Of a stretch of DNA of 49,457 bases, positions 1 to 8,613 are shown one piece after another (positions within the stretch are counted from its first letter, which is position 1; every line of letters starts with the position of its first letter). The translations under genes were made by a program, and so were the position numbers. The DNA comes from Bacteroidota bacterium (GTDB lineage Bacteria; Bacteroidota; Bacteroidia; Cytophagales; Cyclobacteriaceae). The notes under the pieces are model-generated. The model saw only the letters and a program-made list of their open reading frames with translations, searched no databases and was not told where the DNA came from. The stretch covers positions 451 through 49,907 of the forward strand of contig JACZXH010000019.1 of the NCBI GenBank assembly GCA_022571715.1, given 5' to 3'.

Positions 1-72
1 TTGCGTTTCACCAAACCGGTAACCGGCGGCTATTATTTCGCACCGTCGCTGGACAAGTTGATGGCGCTGTAA
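1..72 (+). CDS. yfeX: YfeX (Dyp-type peroxidase), C-terminal end only
   Basis: The first 24 codons are in frame and end at TAA. The translation ends in GGYYFAPSLDKLMAL, which I recognise as the C-terminus of E. coli YfeX, a cytoplasmic haem-dependent Dyp-type peroxidase. Only the tail is present because the gene runs off the left edge. The identification is supported by the next gene, yfeW, which follows yfeX convergently in E. coli. This is enterobacterial sequence, unlike the rest of the window. Confidence 0.85.
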   Translation: MRFTKPVTGGYYFAPSLDKLMAL

Positions 73-94
73 GCGTTTCTGATTCATTGATTAA

Positions 95-124
95 AGGCCA
101 GGCAGTAACATTACTGACTGGCCT
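95..124 (+). terminator. Hairpin downstream of yfeX
   Basis: A GGCCAG-GCAGTAA arm pairs with TTACTG-A-CTGGCC around a one-base loop with one mismatch, 23 bases after the yfeX stop. It lacks a strong T tract. Bases 103-123 are repeated exactly at 285-305. Confidence 0.5.
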
Positions 125-145
125 CAGATTGTTGACCAAGTGCGC

Positions 146-252
146 GTTGTACACGCCGGATGCGGCGTGAACGCCTTATCCGGCCTACGAAATCGTGCTA
201 ATTCAATATATTGTGGGCTCCACGTAGGCCTGATAAGCGTAGCGCATCAGGC
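146..252. repeat. E. coli REP/BIME element (two inverted REP units)
   Basis: A REP unit at about 150-189 contains GCCGGATGCGGCGTGAACGC and TTATCCGGCCTAC. A second unit in the opposite orientation lies at about 219-252 (CGTAGGCCTGATAAGCG followed by CGCATCAGGCA). Paired, inverted REP units between genes are typical of enterobacterial chromosomes and absent from Bacteroidota, which helps date the left block as E. coli-like. Confidence 0.85.
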
Positions 253-278
253 AGTTTTGCGTTTGTCAGCACTCTCAG

Positions 279-311
279 ACCAGCCAGTAACATTACTGAC
301 TGGCCTTTTTA
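279..311 (+). terminator. Rho-independent terminator between yfeX and yfeW
   Basis: The arms CCAG-CAGTAA and TTACTG-CTGG are followed by TTTTTATTA. The core 21 bases (285-305) are the same as at 103-123, so the BIME sits between two copies of the hairpin. It lies next to the 3' ends of the convergent yfeX and yfeW. Confidence 0.6.
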
Positions 312-1047
312 TTACTTCTGCTTTAACGCCGCATACACCTGATCAACTACCCAACCATAAGTTGCAATCGGCAACTGACCGCTTTCGAACATATTGGGAT
401 TCTTTTGCGGATCGGCAACCGGCGAATGTGGCTTGTTGCTTAACATCACAATCGTCATATGATTCACCGGATCGATAACGGTCACCGTTCCGGTCCAGCC
501 AGTGTGACCGTAGGTTTGCGGGCTTGCCAGCGTGCCAAACGTCGGCGTCATGGTGGCATTACCATTCACGCGCCAGCCGAGGCCAAAAGTGGCATCTTCC
601 TTAGAGCTGGTGGTGAACATCTTCACCGTTTCCGCATTGAACAGCTGCACATCACCATAGCCCCCGCCGTTCAGCATCGTTTGCATTAACACCGCAATAT
701 CGCCGGTATTGGAAAACAAACCTGCGTGCCCGGAAACGCCGCCCATCGAATAAAAGGCTTTTTCATCGTGCACCTGACCCCAGAGAGTGGAGGTGCGGAT
801 ATTCGGGAAATGGATCACGCCATCGCGGGTATTGCCGTTCAATTCCGTGGCGGCAATTTGTTGCGGTTTAAAGCCTTTCAGCAGCGGGTTAAATACCGTA
901 TGTGGCAGGCCTAGCGGGCGTTAAATCGACTCTTCAACATAGCGGTCAAGCGGCTGACCGGTAACCGACTCGACGATAAATCCAAGCAGCATATAATCGA
1001 CATCGCTGTAGATATGTTTGCTGCCGGGCTGATATTCCAGCGGCGTA
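312..1047 (-). pseudogene. yfeW: yfeW (PBP4B, class C beta-lactamase-like DD-carboxypeptidase), 5'-truncated, with an internal stop
   Basis: Read on the minus strand, this is the C-terminal half or more of E. coli YfeW/PBP4B, a periplasmic serine DD-carboxypeptidase-like protein. The end (QVYAALKQK) and the stretch PLEYQPGSKHIYSDVDYM match what I recall of K-12 YfeW. Two defects are visible. First, the 5' part, including the SxxK catalytic motif, is absent because similarity ends at about 1047, where Bacteroidota DNA begins. Second, a TAA at 921-923 interrupts the frame exactly where K-12 has Tyr in SIYRPLGL; upstream (921-1047) and downstream (312-920) parts are in the same frame. The HTGW motif (HxG-like) is retained. 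The nonsense codon could be a real strain variant or a base-calling error. Confidence 0.85.
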
Positions 1048-1075
1048 TCGCCTCCATAGTATCCGGGTATTGTGG
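1040..1075. other. Chimeric junction between E. coli and Bacteroidota DNA
   Basis: On the minus strand the yfeW protein match runs up to TPLEY and then is lost; the expected preceding residues MIKR are replaced by unrelated sequence. On the plus strand a Bacteroidota lipoprotein signal peptide is already in frame by about 1085. No insertion sequence, integrase, att-like repeat or tRNA marks the boundary. Confidence 0.75.
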
Positions 1076-3915
1076 AAAGCGATGGAAGCAAATCGACGGC
1101 AAAATTATCAATAATCACATTCCCCGTCTTGTTATTGATTGTATTTACGTTTCACGCCTGTGTGGTTGATGAGTTCAACGACATAAAATTTCGAAGTTTT
1201 GAAACCGAAAAATTCAGTGACCTGAGCCTGAGCACTGTTGAATCTCTTGAAACTCCGTTTCAGTCTTATTTTACATTTCCCGGAAGCCGGACAAAAGGCG
1301 ACATTGACCTGGTGGACATTTCAAAAAAACTGGATGAGCTGTTTCCGGATGCTAACGTGCTGGATGTAGAAGAAGAAACAGAGCGTGGGCTTTCTGTCTG
1401 GGAAATCAAAATTAAAATGCCAGGCGGTGGGATCCTCAAACTTTATTTTGTTAAAGAACTCAACAAAATCATTAAAATAAAAGGTACCTCGGGGCCTTAC
1501 GACTATGAAATAGATCCGGGCGGCAGTTTTATACCCTTTTCTGAAGCAAAGCAACTGGCTTTTCAGACTATAGGTGGGGGTGAAATTGAGAAATGGAGTC
1601 TGGAAATCGAAGAAAACAACGAATGGGAGTATGAAATCCATATTTTCCATGAAGGCGACCGGTTTGAAGTGGAAATCGAAGGATTTGAAAATGAGGTAAT
1701 TGCTGTGAAAGAAAAGCATGAAACCGATGATCTGGAGAATGACGATGAACACGAAGCCACTCCACCCGATGTCGTGGCGGAATTTGCCCTTTCATTATTT
1801 CAGGGCGAAATCATTCATAGTGAAACAAAGCAGGAGGATGATTTTATTCGCTGGAAAATCTACATAGAATCAGCCTCCGGAGCGATCGTAAAATTTAAAA
1901 TTGTGGAAAATCCATTGCAATTGATTGAGATGGAGGGTAAAAGAGGACCGTTTGACTATGATATCAATCCCGGTGACCCGTTTATTAGCCTTCAGGCTGC
2001 CATAGAAATTGCTCTCAGCGAAATCGGGGGTGAACTGACAGAGTGGGAGTTTGAAGCAAAACATGATGAAAACGAAGATCACGAAGGCAATCTGAACAGG
2101 CTTTGGTTCTATAAAATTAAAATTATTGCCGGCGACCAGGTACTCAAAGTCATTATCGATGCTGAAACCGGAGCTGTTCTGAACCTTGAAGGGGAAGAAC
2201 ATCATCAGGATACAGCTCCCGCTGCAGTTGCCGAGCTGGCGCTGTCATTATTCCAGGGTGAAATAATCCATAGTGAAAAACGTCAGGATGGTGATCGTCA
2301 GATATGGAAAATCTATATCCAATCGGAATCAGGTGCGATCGTGCAATTCAAAATCCTGGAAGATCCACTTGAACTTATCGAAATGGAAGGAGAGATAGGT
2401 CCGTTCGATTATGATATTGATCCGGGAGAAGCATTCATTTCCTTGCGCGAAGCACGTGCCATTGCCTTAACCCTGATAAATGGAGAACTGCTGGCCTGGG
2501 AGTTCGAGCCGGAACATTCCAATGGGCATGTTTTTATGGTTTATGAACTTAGATACATAATGGGCGATGAAAAATTCGAAATCTTAATACATGCCGAAAC
2601 CGGCGAAATTCTGAATGATGTCGACCACGGTGATGTAAACGTTCCTGACGCCGTCGCCGATTTTGCCAGGTCTGTTTTCGATGGCGAGATTATACACAGC
2701 GAATTATTTTTTGAGGAGAATCATCGCATCTGGCATTTGTCATTGGCATCTGTTTCGGGTGCTATGGTCGAACTGACCATTCTGGAAGATCCGCTGAAAC
2801 TTGTGGGTGCTACAGGATTCACTGAACCGTTTGATTATAATATAGAGCCAGGGGAGCCGTACATAACATTAAACGCCGCCATTGAAGCCGCACGTAACAA
2901 AACCGATGGTGAATTGATCATATGGACATTTTTACCTTTTCCTCAAGTTGGGCAGATATCATTCATTTATGCGCTTATATTTACTGCCGGCATAGAGGAT
3001 ATAGAAATTATTGTCAATGCAGAAACCGGTGAAATTATTGAAACAGATAGGTCAGATAGTGGGCATGCGGATCCACCTGATGAGGTAAAAGAGTTTTCGT
3101 TCTTGTTGTTTCCGGGTACTATCATACATAGTGCAAGACATCATGGGTTCGGGCAAACCATCTGGGAAATTTTTATTGAATCTGAATCAACATCCATACT
3201 TAAACTGTGGATTTTGGAAGACCCGTTATCGGTTGTAGAAATGATAGGAGAAAAGGGCCCGTTTGATTACAACGTGGAACCAGGAGATCCATACATTTCT
3301 CTTTCGGCTGCAAGAGAAATTGCCGGCGCTGAAGTGGACGGTGTACTGGTACGCTGGGCTTTTCATACATTTTTTAATGTAAACCAGTTGTTTCACGTAT
3401 ATCGCCTCGTATTTGAAACAAGTGAAAATCGGGTTGAATTGGTCATTCATGCAGAAACCGGTGAAATTCTGGCATTCGACGGGAATGGAAATCATATTCC
3501 TCCACCGGATATAATCAGGCAGTATGTTGCTTCAGTATTTCCGGGCGATATTATTTTTGTAGAAAAACATCACGACGGAGATAAGCATATATGGGAGATA
3601 GAGGTTGTGTCTGATGCGGGCGTTATAGTATCCTTTAAACTCTTTGAAGATCCGCTGGAAATAATTGAAATCCGGGGCAATTATGGCCCGTTTGAATACA
3701 ATATTGAACCGGGTGATCCGTATATTACATTGGAAATAGCACGTGAAGTTGCTGGAAATGAAATTGATGGAGAACTGCTGGCATGGTCATTTATCCAGGA
3801 AGAAGCGAACGGACAAGTGATTCGGGTTTATGTGCTGATTATACTTTCCGGTGATAAGGAGATCGTGGTTACCATTCACGCAGAATCAGGTGAGATACTT
3901 GACATAAAAGATTAA
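1072..3915 (+). CDS. Lipoprotein with six PepSY-like repeats
   Basis: This 947-residue protein begins with a lipoprotein signal (FPVLLLIVFTFHAC, Cys about 30). The rest is six diverged copies of a module of about 142 residues, starting near residues 85, 233, 384, 526, 670 and 813. Each has a front half (FxGxIIHS, then a beta-rich stretch with EDPLxLIEM), a conserved GPFDYxIxPGxPYISL turn, and a PepSY-like back half ending IHAETGEIL. PepSY domains occur in secreted or membrane proteins and in some peptidase propeptides; the function here is unknown. The protein is very acidic. The GTG start at 1072 is forced by an in-frame TAG at 1057, but the ESDG n-region is odd for a signal peptide and the true start may have been lost at the chimeric join. 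A strong terminator follows. Confidence 0.8.
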   Translation: MESDGSKSTAKLSIITFPVLLLIVFTFHACVVDEFNDIKFRSFETEKFSDLSLSTVESLETPFQSYFTFPGSRTKGDIDLVDISKKLDELFPDANVLDVEEETERGLSVWEIKIKMPGGGILKLYFVKELNKIIKIKGTSGPYDYEIDPGGSFIPFSEAKQLAFQTIGGGEIEKWSLEIEENNEWEYEIHIFHEGDRFEVEIEGFENEVIAVKEKHETDDLENDDEHEATPPDVVAEFALSLFQGEIIHSETKQEDDFIRWKIYIESASGAIVKFKIVENPLQLIEMEGKRGPFDYDINPGDPFISLQAAIEIALSEIGGELTEWEFEAKHDENEDHEGNLNRLWFYKIKIIAGDQVLKVIIDAETGAVLNLEGEEHHQDTAPAAVAELALSLFQGEIIHSEKRQDGDRQIWKIYIQSESGAIVQFKILEDPLELIEMEGEIGPFDYDIDPGEAFISLREARAIALTLINGELLAWEFEPEHSNGHVFMVYELRYIMGDEKFEILIHAETGEILNDVDHGDVNVPDAVADFARSVFDGEIIHSELFFEENHRIWHLSLASVSGAMVELTILEDPLKLVGATGFTEPFDYNIEPGEPYITLNAAIEAARNKTDGELIIWTFLPFPQVGQISFIYALIFTAGIEDIEIIVNAETGEIIETDRSDSGHADPPDEVKEFSFLLFPGTIIHSARHHGFGQTIWEIFIESESTSILKLWILEDPLSVVEMIGEKGPFDYNVEPGDPYISLSAAREIAGAEVDGVLVRWAFHTFFNVNQLFHVYRLVFETSENRVELVIHAETGEILAFDGNGNHIPPPDIIRQYVASVFPGDIIFVEKHHDGDKHIWEIEVVSDAGVIVSFKLFEDPLEIIEIRGNYGPFEYNIEPGDPYITLEIAREVAGNEIDGELLAWSFIQEEANGQVIRVYVLIILSGDKEIVVTIHAESGEILDIKD
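1324..3915 (+). repeat. Six tandem diverged ~426-bp coding repeats
   Basis: Module starts lie at about 1324, 1768, 2221, 2647, 3079 and 3508. The repeats are clear in protein (GPFDY, EPGDPYI, AETGEI recur) but have drifted in DNA, so the duplication is old. The first copy is the most diverged, and copies 2 and 3 are the most alike. Confidence 0.8.
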
Positions 3916-3950
3916 CCCGATTTCTAAAGGTATTCTAAGGCTTAGATTTA

Positions 3951-3984
3951 ATTAAGTCGGCAAAAGTTAATCTGCCGACTTAAT
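3951..3984. terminator. Bidirectional terminator between convergent genes
   Basis: ATTAAGTCGGCA at 3951-3962 is perfectly complementary to TGCCGACTTAAT at 3973-3984 with a 10-base loop. The A/T ends of the stem supply U-rich tails in both directions. It lies between the PepSY lipoprotein and the convergent floA. Confidence 0.85.
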
Positions 3985-4013
3985 AATCGTTTACTATTAC
4001 TGTAAATTCCGGT

Positions 4014-5012
4014 TTATGAGTCGGATAAACCTTTACTTTTTTTGGTGGTTTTTTTGCTCGACCCTGCAATTGAATCACGCATACCCGTATCGGCTTGTAT
4101 GTTTTTCATTTTGTAATAATCGAAAATACCCAAATTGCCGCTTCGGAAAGCTTCTGCCATAGCCTTAGGTATTTCGGCTTCCGCAAGTATCACTATAGCC
4201 CTGGCTTCCTGCGATTTTGCTTTCATTTCCTGCTCTTCGGCAACTGCCATTGCACGTCGTTCTTCAGCTTTTGCTTGTGCAACTTTCAGGTCAGCCATGG
4301 CCTGGTCGGTCTGTAACTGTGCGCCGATATTGACTCCCACATCTACATCGGCAATATCAATAGACAGGATTTCGAACGCCGTACCGGCGTCAAGTCCTCT
4401 GCTTAGAACTAGCTGAGAAATTTTGTCCGGATTTTCCAACACCTCTTTATGTGACTTTGCCGATCCTATGGATGTAACAATACCTTCACCAACACGTGCC
4501 AGAATAGTATCTTCACCGGCACCACCAACCAATTGTGAAATATTTGCTCGTACCGTAACCCTTGCTACAGCAATCAACTGGATACCGTCAGAAGCTACGG
4601 CCGCTACTTTGGGAGTGGTGATTACCTTGGGGTTTACCGACATCTGTACTGCTTCAAATACTTCACGGCCCGCAAGATCAATAGCGGCAGCCTGTTTAAA
4701 TTTCAATTCAATATTTGCCTTGTCTGCCGAAATCAATGCCCGTATAACAACTGGAACGTTTCCACCTGCCAGATAGTGTGTTTCAAGGTCAGTAGTAGTC
4801 ACATCAATCCCTGCTTTTATGCCTGTAATAAGTGAATTCACTATAATCCCGGGTGGCACTTTCCTGATCCGCATAGCAACCAGTTCGAATAACCCGACTT
4901 TCACTCCGGAGAAAACGGCAGTGATCCACAGATTAAGAGGTACAAAATAAAGAAATACAAAAAATAGTATTATCCCACCGAAAACGATAAGAAGTAAGGG
5001 TAACTGGCTCAT
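4014..5012 (-). CDS. floA: Flotillin-like protein FloA
   Basis: The 332-residue protein has one N-terminal membrane segment (about residues 5-27), a short cytoplasmic-side linker, an SPFH-like region, and an Ala/Glu-rich helical stretch at about 240-290 ([18 protein letters not shown]). It ends in a Lys/Ser-rich tail. This matches the FloA (YqfA) family, which forms membrane microdomain scaffolds. Length and the conserved [19 protein letters not shown] segment fit full-length family members. It lies 48 bases downstream of an NfeD-family gene in the same direction. NfeD-type proteins are the usual genomic partners of flotillins, so the two probably act together at the membrane. Confidence 0.92.
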   Translation of the reverse strand: MSQLPLLLIVFGGIILFFVFLYFVPLNLWITAVFSGVKVGLFELVAMRIRKVPPGIIVNSLITGIKAGIDVTTTDLETHYLAGGNVPVVIRALISADKANIELKFKQAAAIDLAGREVFEAVQMSVNPKVITTPKVAAVASDGIQLIAVARVTVRANISQLVGGAGEDTILARVGEGIVTSIGSAKSHKEVLENPDKISQLVLSRGLDAGTAFEILSIDIADVDVGVNIGAQLQTDQAMADLKVAQAKAEERRAMAVAEEQEMKAKSQEARAIVILAEAEIPKAMAEAFRSGNLGIFDYYKMKNIQADTGMRDSIAGSSKKTTKKSKGLSDS

Positions 5013-5060
5013 TTTATTGTTGGTTTAAGTTTAAAATATTTTTATTCATGTTTAATAATT

Positions 5061-5537
5061 CTATTTATTTTCATAAGGTTCAATATAAACTTTCTTATTA
5101 TCAATCTTTACGATTTGAATCTTTTGGCCTGTTTTTACATAGCTGCCATGTGAGCTTACTTCTACCACTTTCTCCCCGAACTCGGCATTACCCATCGGCC
5201 GCAGGGCACTTATAGCCTGCCCTACCTGCCCTACTTCCAGGTTTAGGGGGAAAGCCTCATTCACTTTACTGTCGATTGTCCGTTTAAGGCTAAATTTCTC
5301 CCATGCTTTGCTGCGTAACCCATACGCAAGTATACCAAACCCCGATACACTGGAAACAATCATTACAACCCAGCCTACATTCGGGCCAAAAAACTGGAAG
5401 CTCAGGAAGACTCCTACCACCAGGCAAGCCAGGCCTCCAATGCCCACAATGGTAGTGCCGGGCACAAATATAAGCTCGATCATGATCAGAAGAAGTCCGA
5501 TTGTAATGAGTAATAATACCGATAACCAGTCAACCAT
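5061..5537 (-). CDS. NfeD-family membrane protein (short form)
   Basis: This 158-residue protein has three to four hydrophobic segments in the first 85 residues, starting with SVLLLITIGLLLIMIELIFVPG, followed by a small soluble beta-rich OB-fold-like domain (about 95-155, with GQVGQAISALRPMGNAEFG). That is the architecture of short NfeD proteins. The ClpP-like serine protease domain of long NfeD proteins is absent. The gene lies between proS and floA on the same strand, with gaps of 68 and 48 bases. It probably modulates FloA scaffolds, as inferred from family context. Confidence 0.88.
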   Translation of the reverse strand: MVDWLSVLLLITIGLLLIMIELIFVPGTTIVGIGGLACLVVGVFLSFQFFGPNVGWVVMIVSSVSGFGILAYGLRSKAWEKFSLKRTIDSKVNEAFPLNLEVGQVGQAISALRPMGNAEFGEKVVEVSSHGSYVKTGQKIQIVKIDNKKVYIEPYENK

Positions 5538-5605
5538 AACCTGTTTGAATAAATGGAATTTTTTTCTTAGCTAAACTACAAAAATTTTATTGCTGATCAT
5601 GCTAA

Positions 5606-7081
5606 TTAATAGGCTTTTGCAAACACCACCCTGTGATCTGATGGTTTCCCGGAATAGATACATTTTCCTTTTTCTTTTTCGGGCTGCAAGGGTATAAGCC
5701 GTATAGTGGCCATAGTTTCTGATTTGATTTTCTCTTCAGTTTCTTTGGTGCCATCCCAGTGCGCAAGTATAAATCCCCCTTTTTCAATAAGTATTTCTTT
5801 AAATTCATCATACGTATCAGCCTTCCTTGTATTTTCTTCTCTGAATTTTAACGCCTTACGGTAAATATTCTCTTGTATATCTGTCAAAAGGTTTTGTATG
5901 TACGATACCACATTTTCTAATGAGATCACACTTTTTTCAAGTGTATCACGCCTTGCCAATTCCACTGTACCTGATTCCAGGTCACGCGGCCCTATAGCCA
6001 GCCTCACAGGAACACCCTTTAGTTCATACTCGGCAAATTTCCAACCTGGTTTATATGTATCGCGGTCATCAAATTTCACAGAAATATCATTATCCTGAAG
6101 CTGATTTTTAATTTGTTCCGCTACTTTTCTGATATCATCGAGTTCCTCTGTATTTTTAAAAATAGGCACAATTACTACCTGTATTGGTGCCAGTTTAGGT
6201 GGTAGAATAAGCCCTTTATCATCAGAATGTGTCATTATCAACGCACCCACCAATCGGGTACTTGTACCCCAGGAAGTGCCCCAGACATAATCAAGCTTTC
6301 CGTCTTTGGTTGCAAATTGTACATCAAATGCCCTGGCAAAATTCTGGCCCAGAAAATGCGAAGTACCCGATTGCAGGGCTTTCCCATCCTGCATAAGGGC
6401 TTCGATACTATATGTGTCCACTGCCCCAGCAAATCGTTCTGTTTCGGTTTTTACTCCTTTTAATACCGGCATCGCCATAAATTTCTCTGCAAAGGTTGTA
6501 TACACATCAAGCATTTTTAAAGTCTCATCTACCGCTTCCTCTTTAGTTGCATGCGCCGTGTGGCCTTCCTGCCAGAGAAACTCCGTGGTTCTTAAAAACA
6601 ATCGTGTGCGCATCTCCCACCTGACAATATTTACCCATTGATTAAGCAGCAAGGGAAGGTCGCGATATGATTGTATCCATTTTTTGTATGCGCTCCATAT
6701 TACCGTTTCCGAGGTAGGCCTGATGATCAGTTCTTCTTCAAGTTTTGCTTCAGGGTCCACAATTAACCCACTGCCGTCATCAGCATTTTTCAACCTGTAA
6801 TGCGTTACGATCGCACATTCCTTTGCAAAGCCCTCCACGTGTGCAGCTTCTTTACTCATATATGATTTTGGAATAAAAAGAGGGAAATAAACATTTTCAT
6901 GGCCTGTGTCCTTAAACATTTTATCAATGGCTGCCTGCATTTTTTCCCAAATCGCAAATCCATAGGGTTTTATGATCATACATCCACGTACCGGAGAGTT
7001 TTCTGCCAGATCAGCTTTTTTAACTATATCATTATACCATGCAGCATAATTTTCACTTTTTTTGGTAATTCCTTTAGCCAT
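5606..7081 (-). CDS. proS: Prolyl-tRNA synthetase
   Basis: The 491-residue class II synthetase charges tRNA-Pro. Visible signatures are motif 2 with RPTSE (121-125) and the [13 protein letters not shown] loop (165-177), and motif 3 with [20 protein letters not shown] (about 266-285). The C-terminal anticodon-binding domain follows. The length and absence of a large insertion between motifs 2 and 3 mark the eukaryote/archaea-like ProRS type that lacks the bacterial INS editing domain, which is common in Bacteroidota. The ATG start gives the family's usual N-terminus ([17 protein letters not shown]). It is the first gene of a likely proS-nfeD-floA unit. Confidence 0.97.
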   Translation of the reverse strand: MAKGITKKSENYAAWYNDIVKKADLAENSPVRGCMIIKPYGFAIWEKMQAAIDKMFKDTGHENVYFPLFIPKSYMSKEAAHVEGFAKECAIVTHYRLKNADDGSGLIVDPEAKLEEELIIRPTSETVIWSAYKKWIQSYRDLPLLLNQWVNIVRWEMRTRLFLRTTEFLWQEGHTAHATKEEAVDETLKMLDVYTTFAEKFMAMPVLKGVKTETERFAGAVDTYSIEALMQDGKALQSGTSHFLGQNFARAFDVQFATKDGKLDYVWGTSWGTSTRLVGALIMTHSDDKGLILPPKLAPIQVVIVPIFKNTEELDDIRKVAEQIKNQLQDNDISVKFDDRDTYKPGWKFAEYELKGVPVRLAIGPRDLESGTVELARRDTLEKSVISLENVVSYIQNLLTDIQENIYRKALKFREENTRKADTYDEFKEILIEKGGFILAHWDGTKETEEKIKSETMATIRLIPLQPEKEKGKCIYSGKPSDHRVVFAKAY

Positions 7082-7200
7082 TTGACCTTTTTGGTATAAA
7101 TTTTGTTACACAATAAATACAAGATGAAAAATAAGTTCGCAAATATAGAAATTCTGAGCCCTTTTAACTCGGTTATGTACTTTAAAAAGGTATTATTTAT

Positions 7201-7208
7201 TAAGTTTG
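7201..7208 (+). promoter_or_regulatory. Candidate -7 element (TAAGTTTG)
   Basis: It matches the Bacteroidota TAnnTTTG -7 consensus, 28 bases before the ATG of the lipoprotein gene at 7237, in the divergent gap with proS. No convincing -33 TTG is seen at the usual distance. Confidence 0.45.
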
Positions 7209-7236
7209 TAATGATTCACAATTGTATTCTAAAAAG

Positions 7237-8574
7237 ATGAAAAATTTATTCCTCACATTATCATCCTTGTTAATCACTTCATTGATTCTTTATTCGTGCA
7301 GCAAATCCAACCTTGCACAGCAGAATGAGTACGATGATATGTATTTCAGCGCGAGTGACCGGGCTAAACTTGAAGCATCTACGAAAGAATTCTATTCTGA
7401 GAACTTTGCGGAAGACTATAAACAACCTCTTGAAGAAGATCAAATGGATGAATTCGCTGATGTAAACTATTCTTCAAGAACTGTGAACCCTGAATATATT
7501 GCAAAATATACCAGTGAAATACTTTCTGAAGAGGAAACATCGTCAGAAGAGGAATATTACATTGAAGGTTATGATAATAACAATGAATTAGCAGATGAAG
7601 ACCTTAAATATGTAACCACCAGTAATGCTAATGCAGATTATAATTGGCGTAGAGCTCCCGGATATGGATTTTATCCTTCGCTAAATTACGGTTACGGCTA
7701 TAGTCCGTTCTGCCCTTCACCTTTTTATGGTGGAAGCGGATTCAGGTTAAGTGTTTCTTATGGTTTCGGATATCCATATTCATCTTTCTACTCACCTTAT
7801 CCTTCATTTTACAATCCGTATTCGTCATTCTATTATCCGTACCGCTACAATAGTTTTTATAGATACAACGGATTCTATAACTACTATGATCCTTTTTACT
7901 GGGATCGCTGGCGATACGGCTCTGCGTATGCATACGGCTATGTACAAGGTTATAATACGGGTAGCAGTGTTTACAGTGGAAGTTACGGTTCTTATAATAC
8001 CCGTATTATATCCGTACGAAATGTTACACGCACGCCCCGTACCACACGTGGTACATCCAATTATTCTAGAAATAATAATGATTACAGGTCAGGTAATGAT
8101 GACAGCAGGGTATATATTGACAGAGGAAGCGTTGCTGTGAATAATGGAAGAACAAGCACCGGTGACAGAAACAACTATTATAGAAGAACACGGACGAGAA
8201 GCACTGATGATGCCAACACCAGAACTTATCAGCAGAGAACCAGGTCCTACAATGATTCAAAAAACTACAACCAAACGAGTAAGTCCGGTAGTTCCACTTC
8301 CAGGTATTCGCGCTCTTCGACAGCAACCAGCCGAAGCTATTCGAACTCAACAGGCAGAAGTTCGCGAAGTTTCAGATTTGGATCAAATATGAACAGATCT
8401 TCAGGTACTCACCGAGGCTCCAATGTCAGGTCTTCAACCTCATACAGATCAAGTTCGACTCCTACCCGCACAAGGAGTTACAGTTCCGGATCATCCGGTT
8501 CATCGCGTAGTATTTCTTCCGGTACAAGAAGCACAGGTACCCGCAGTTCAAGCACCGGAAAAAAGAAGCAATAG
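7237..8574 (+). CDS. Low-complexity Tyr-rich/Arg-Ser-rich lipoprotein
   Basis: I do not recognise a named family. The ATG at 7237 is preferred over an upstream TTG because it gives a clean lipoprotein signal (MKNLFLTLSSLLITSLILYSC). The 445-residue product has an acidic stretch (about 30-115), then about 100 residues dominated by Tyr, Phe, Ser, Pro and Gly (YGYGYSPF, SFYSPYPSFYNPYSSFYYPY), and finally about 200 residues rich in Arg, Ser, Thr and Asn. No enzyme motif is present. It is probably anchored in the outer membrane or on the cell surface. It lies divergent from proS and 39 bases upstream of an OmpP1/FadL-type porin gene. Confidence 0.75.
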   Translation: MKNLFLTLSSLLITSLILYSCSKSNLAQQNEYDDMYFSASDRAKLEASTKEFYSENFAEDYKQPLEEDQMDEFADVNYSSRTVNPEYIAKYTSEILSEEETSSEEEYYIEGYDNNNELADEDLKYVTTSNANADYNWRRAPGYGFYPSLNYGYGYSPFCPSPFYGGSGFRLSVSYGFGYPYSSFYSPYPSFYNPYSSFYYPYRYNSFYRYNGFYNYYDPFYWDRWRYGSAYAYGYVQGYNTGSSVYSGSYGSYNTRIISVRNVTRTPRTTRGTSNYSRNNNDYRSGNDDSRVYIDRGSVAVNNGRTSTGDRNNYYRRTRTRSTDDANTRTYQQRTRSYNDSKNYNQTSKSGSSTSRYSRSSTATSRSYSNSTGRSSRSFRFGSNMNRSSGTHRGSNVRSSTSYRSSSTPTRTRSYSSGSSGSSRSISSGTRSTGTRSSSTGKKKQ

Positions 8575-8613
8575 TTTATAGATTTTCAGAGAAAAAAGTA
8601 AATTTTATTTAAT

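Noticed and set aside
312-842. A separate 176-codon gene in the left block
   Set aside because: It is the same frame as the upstream 921-1047 part, interrupted only by TAA at 921; together they are the yfeW remnant.
1-1047. Natural horizontal transfer from an enterobacterium
   Set aside because: The sequence is near-identical to E. coli, includes a BIME, ends mid-gene with no mobile element, and is at the window edge. Artefact is simpler.
1324-3915. CRISPR-like or satellite repeat
   Set aside because: The repeats are long, coding and diverged; they are protein modules.
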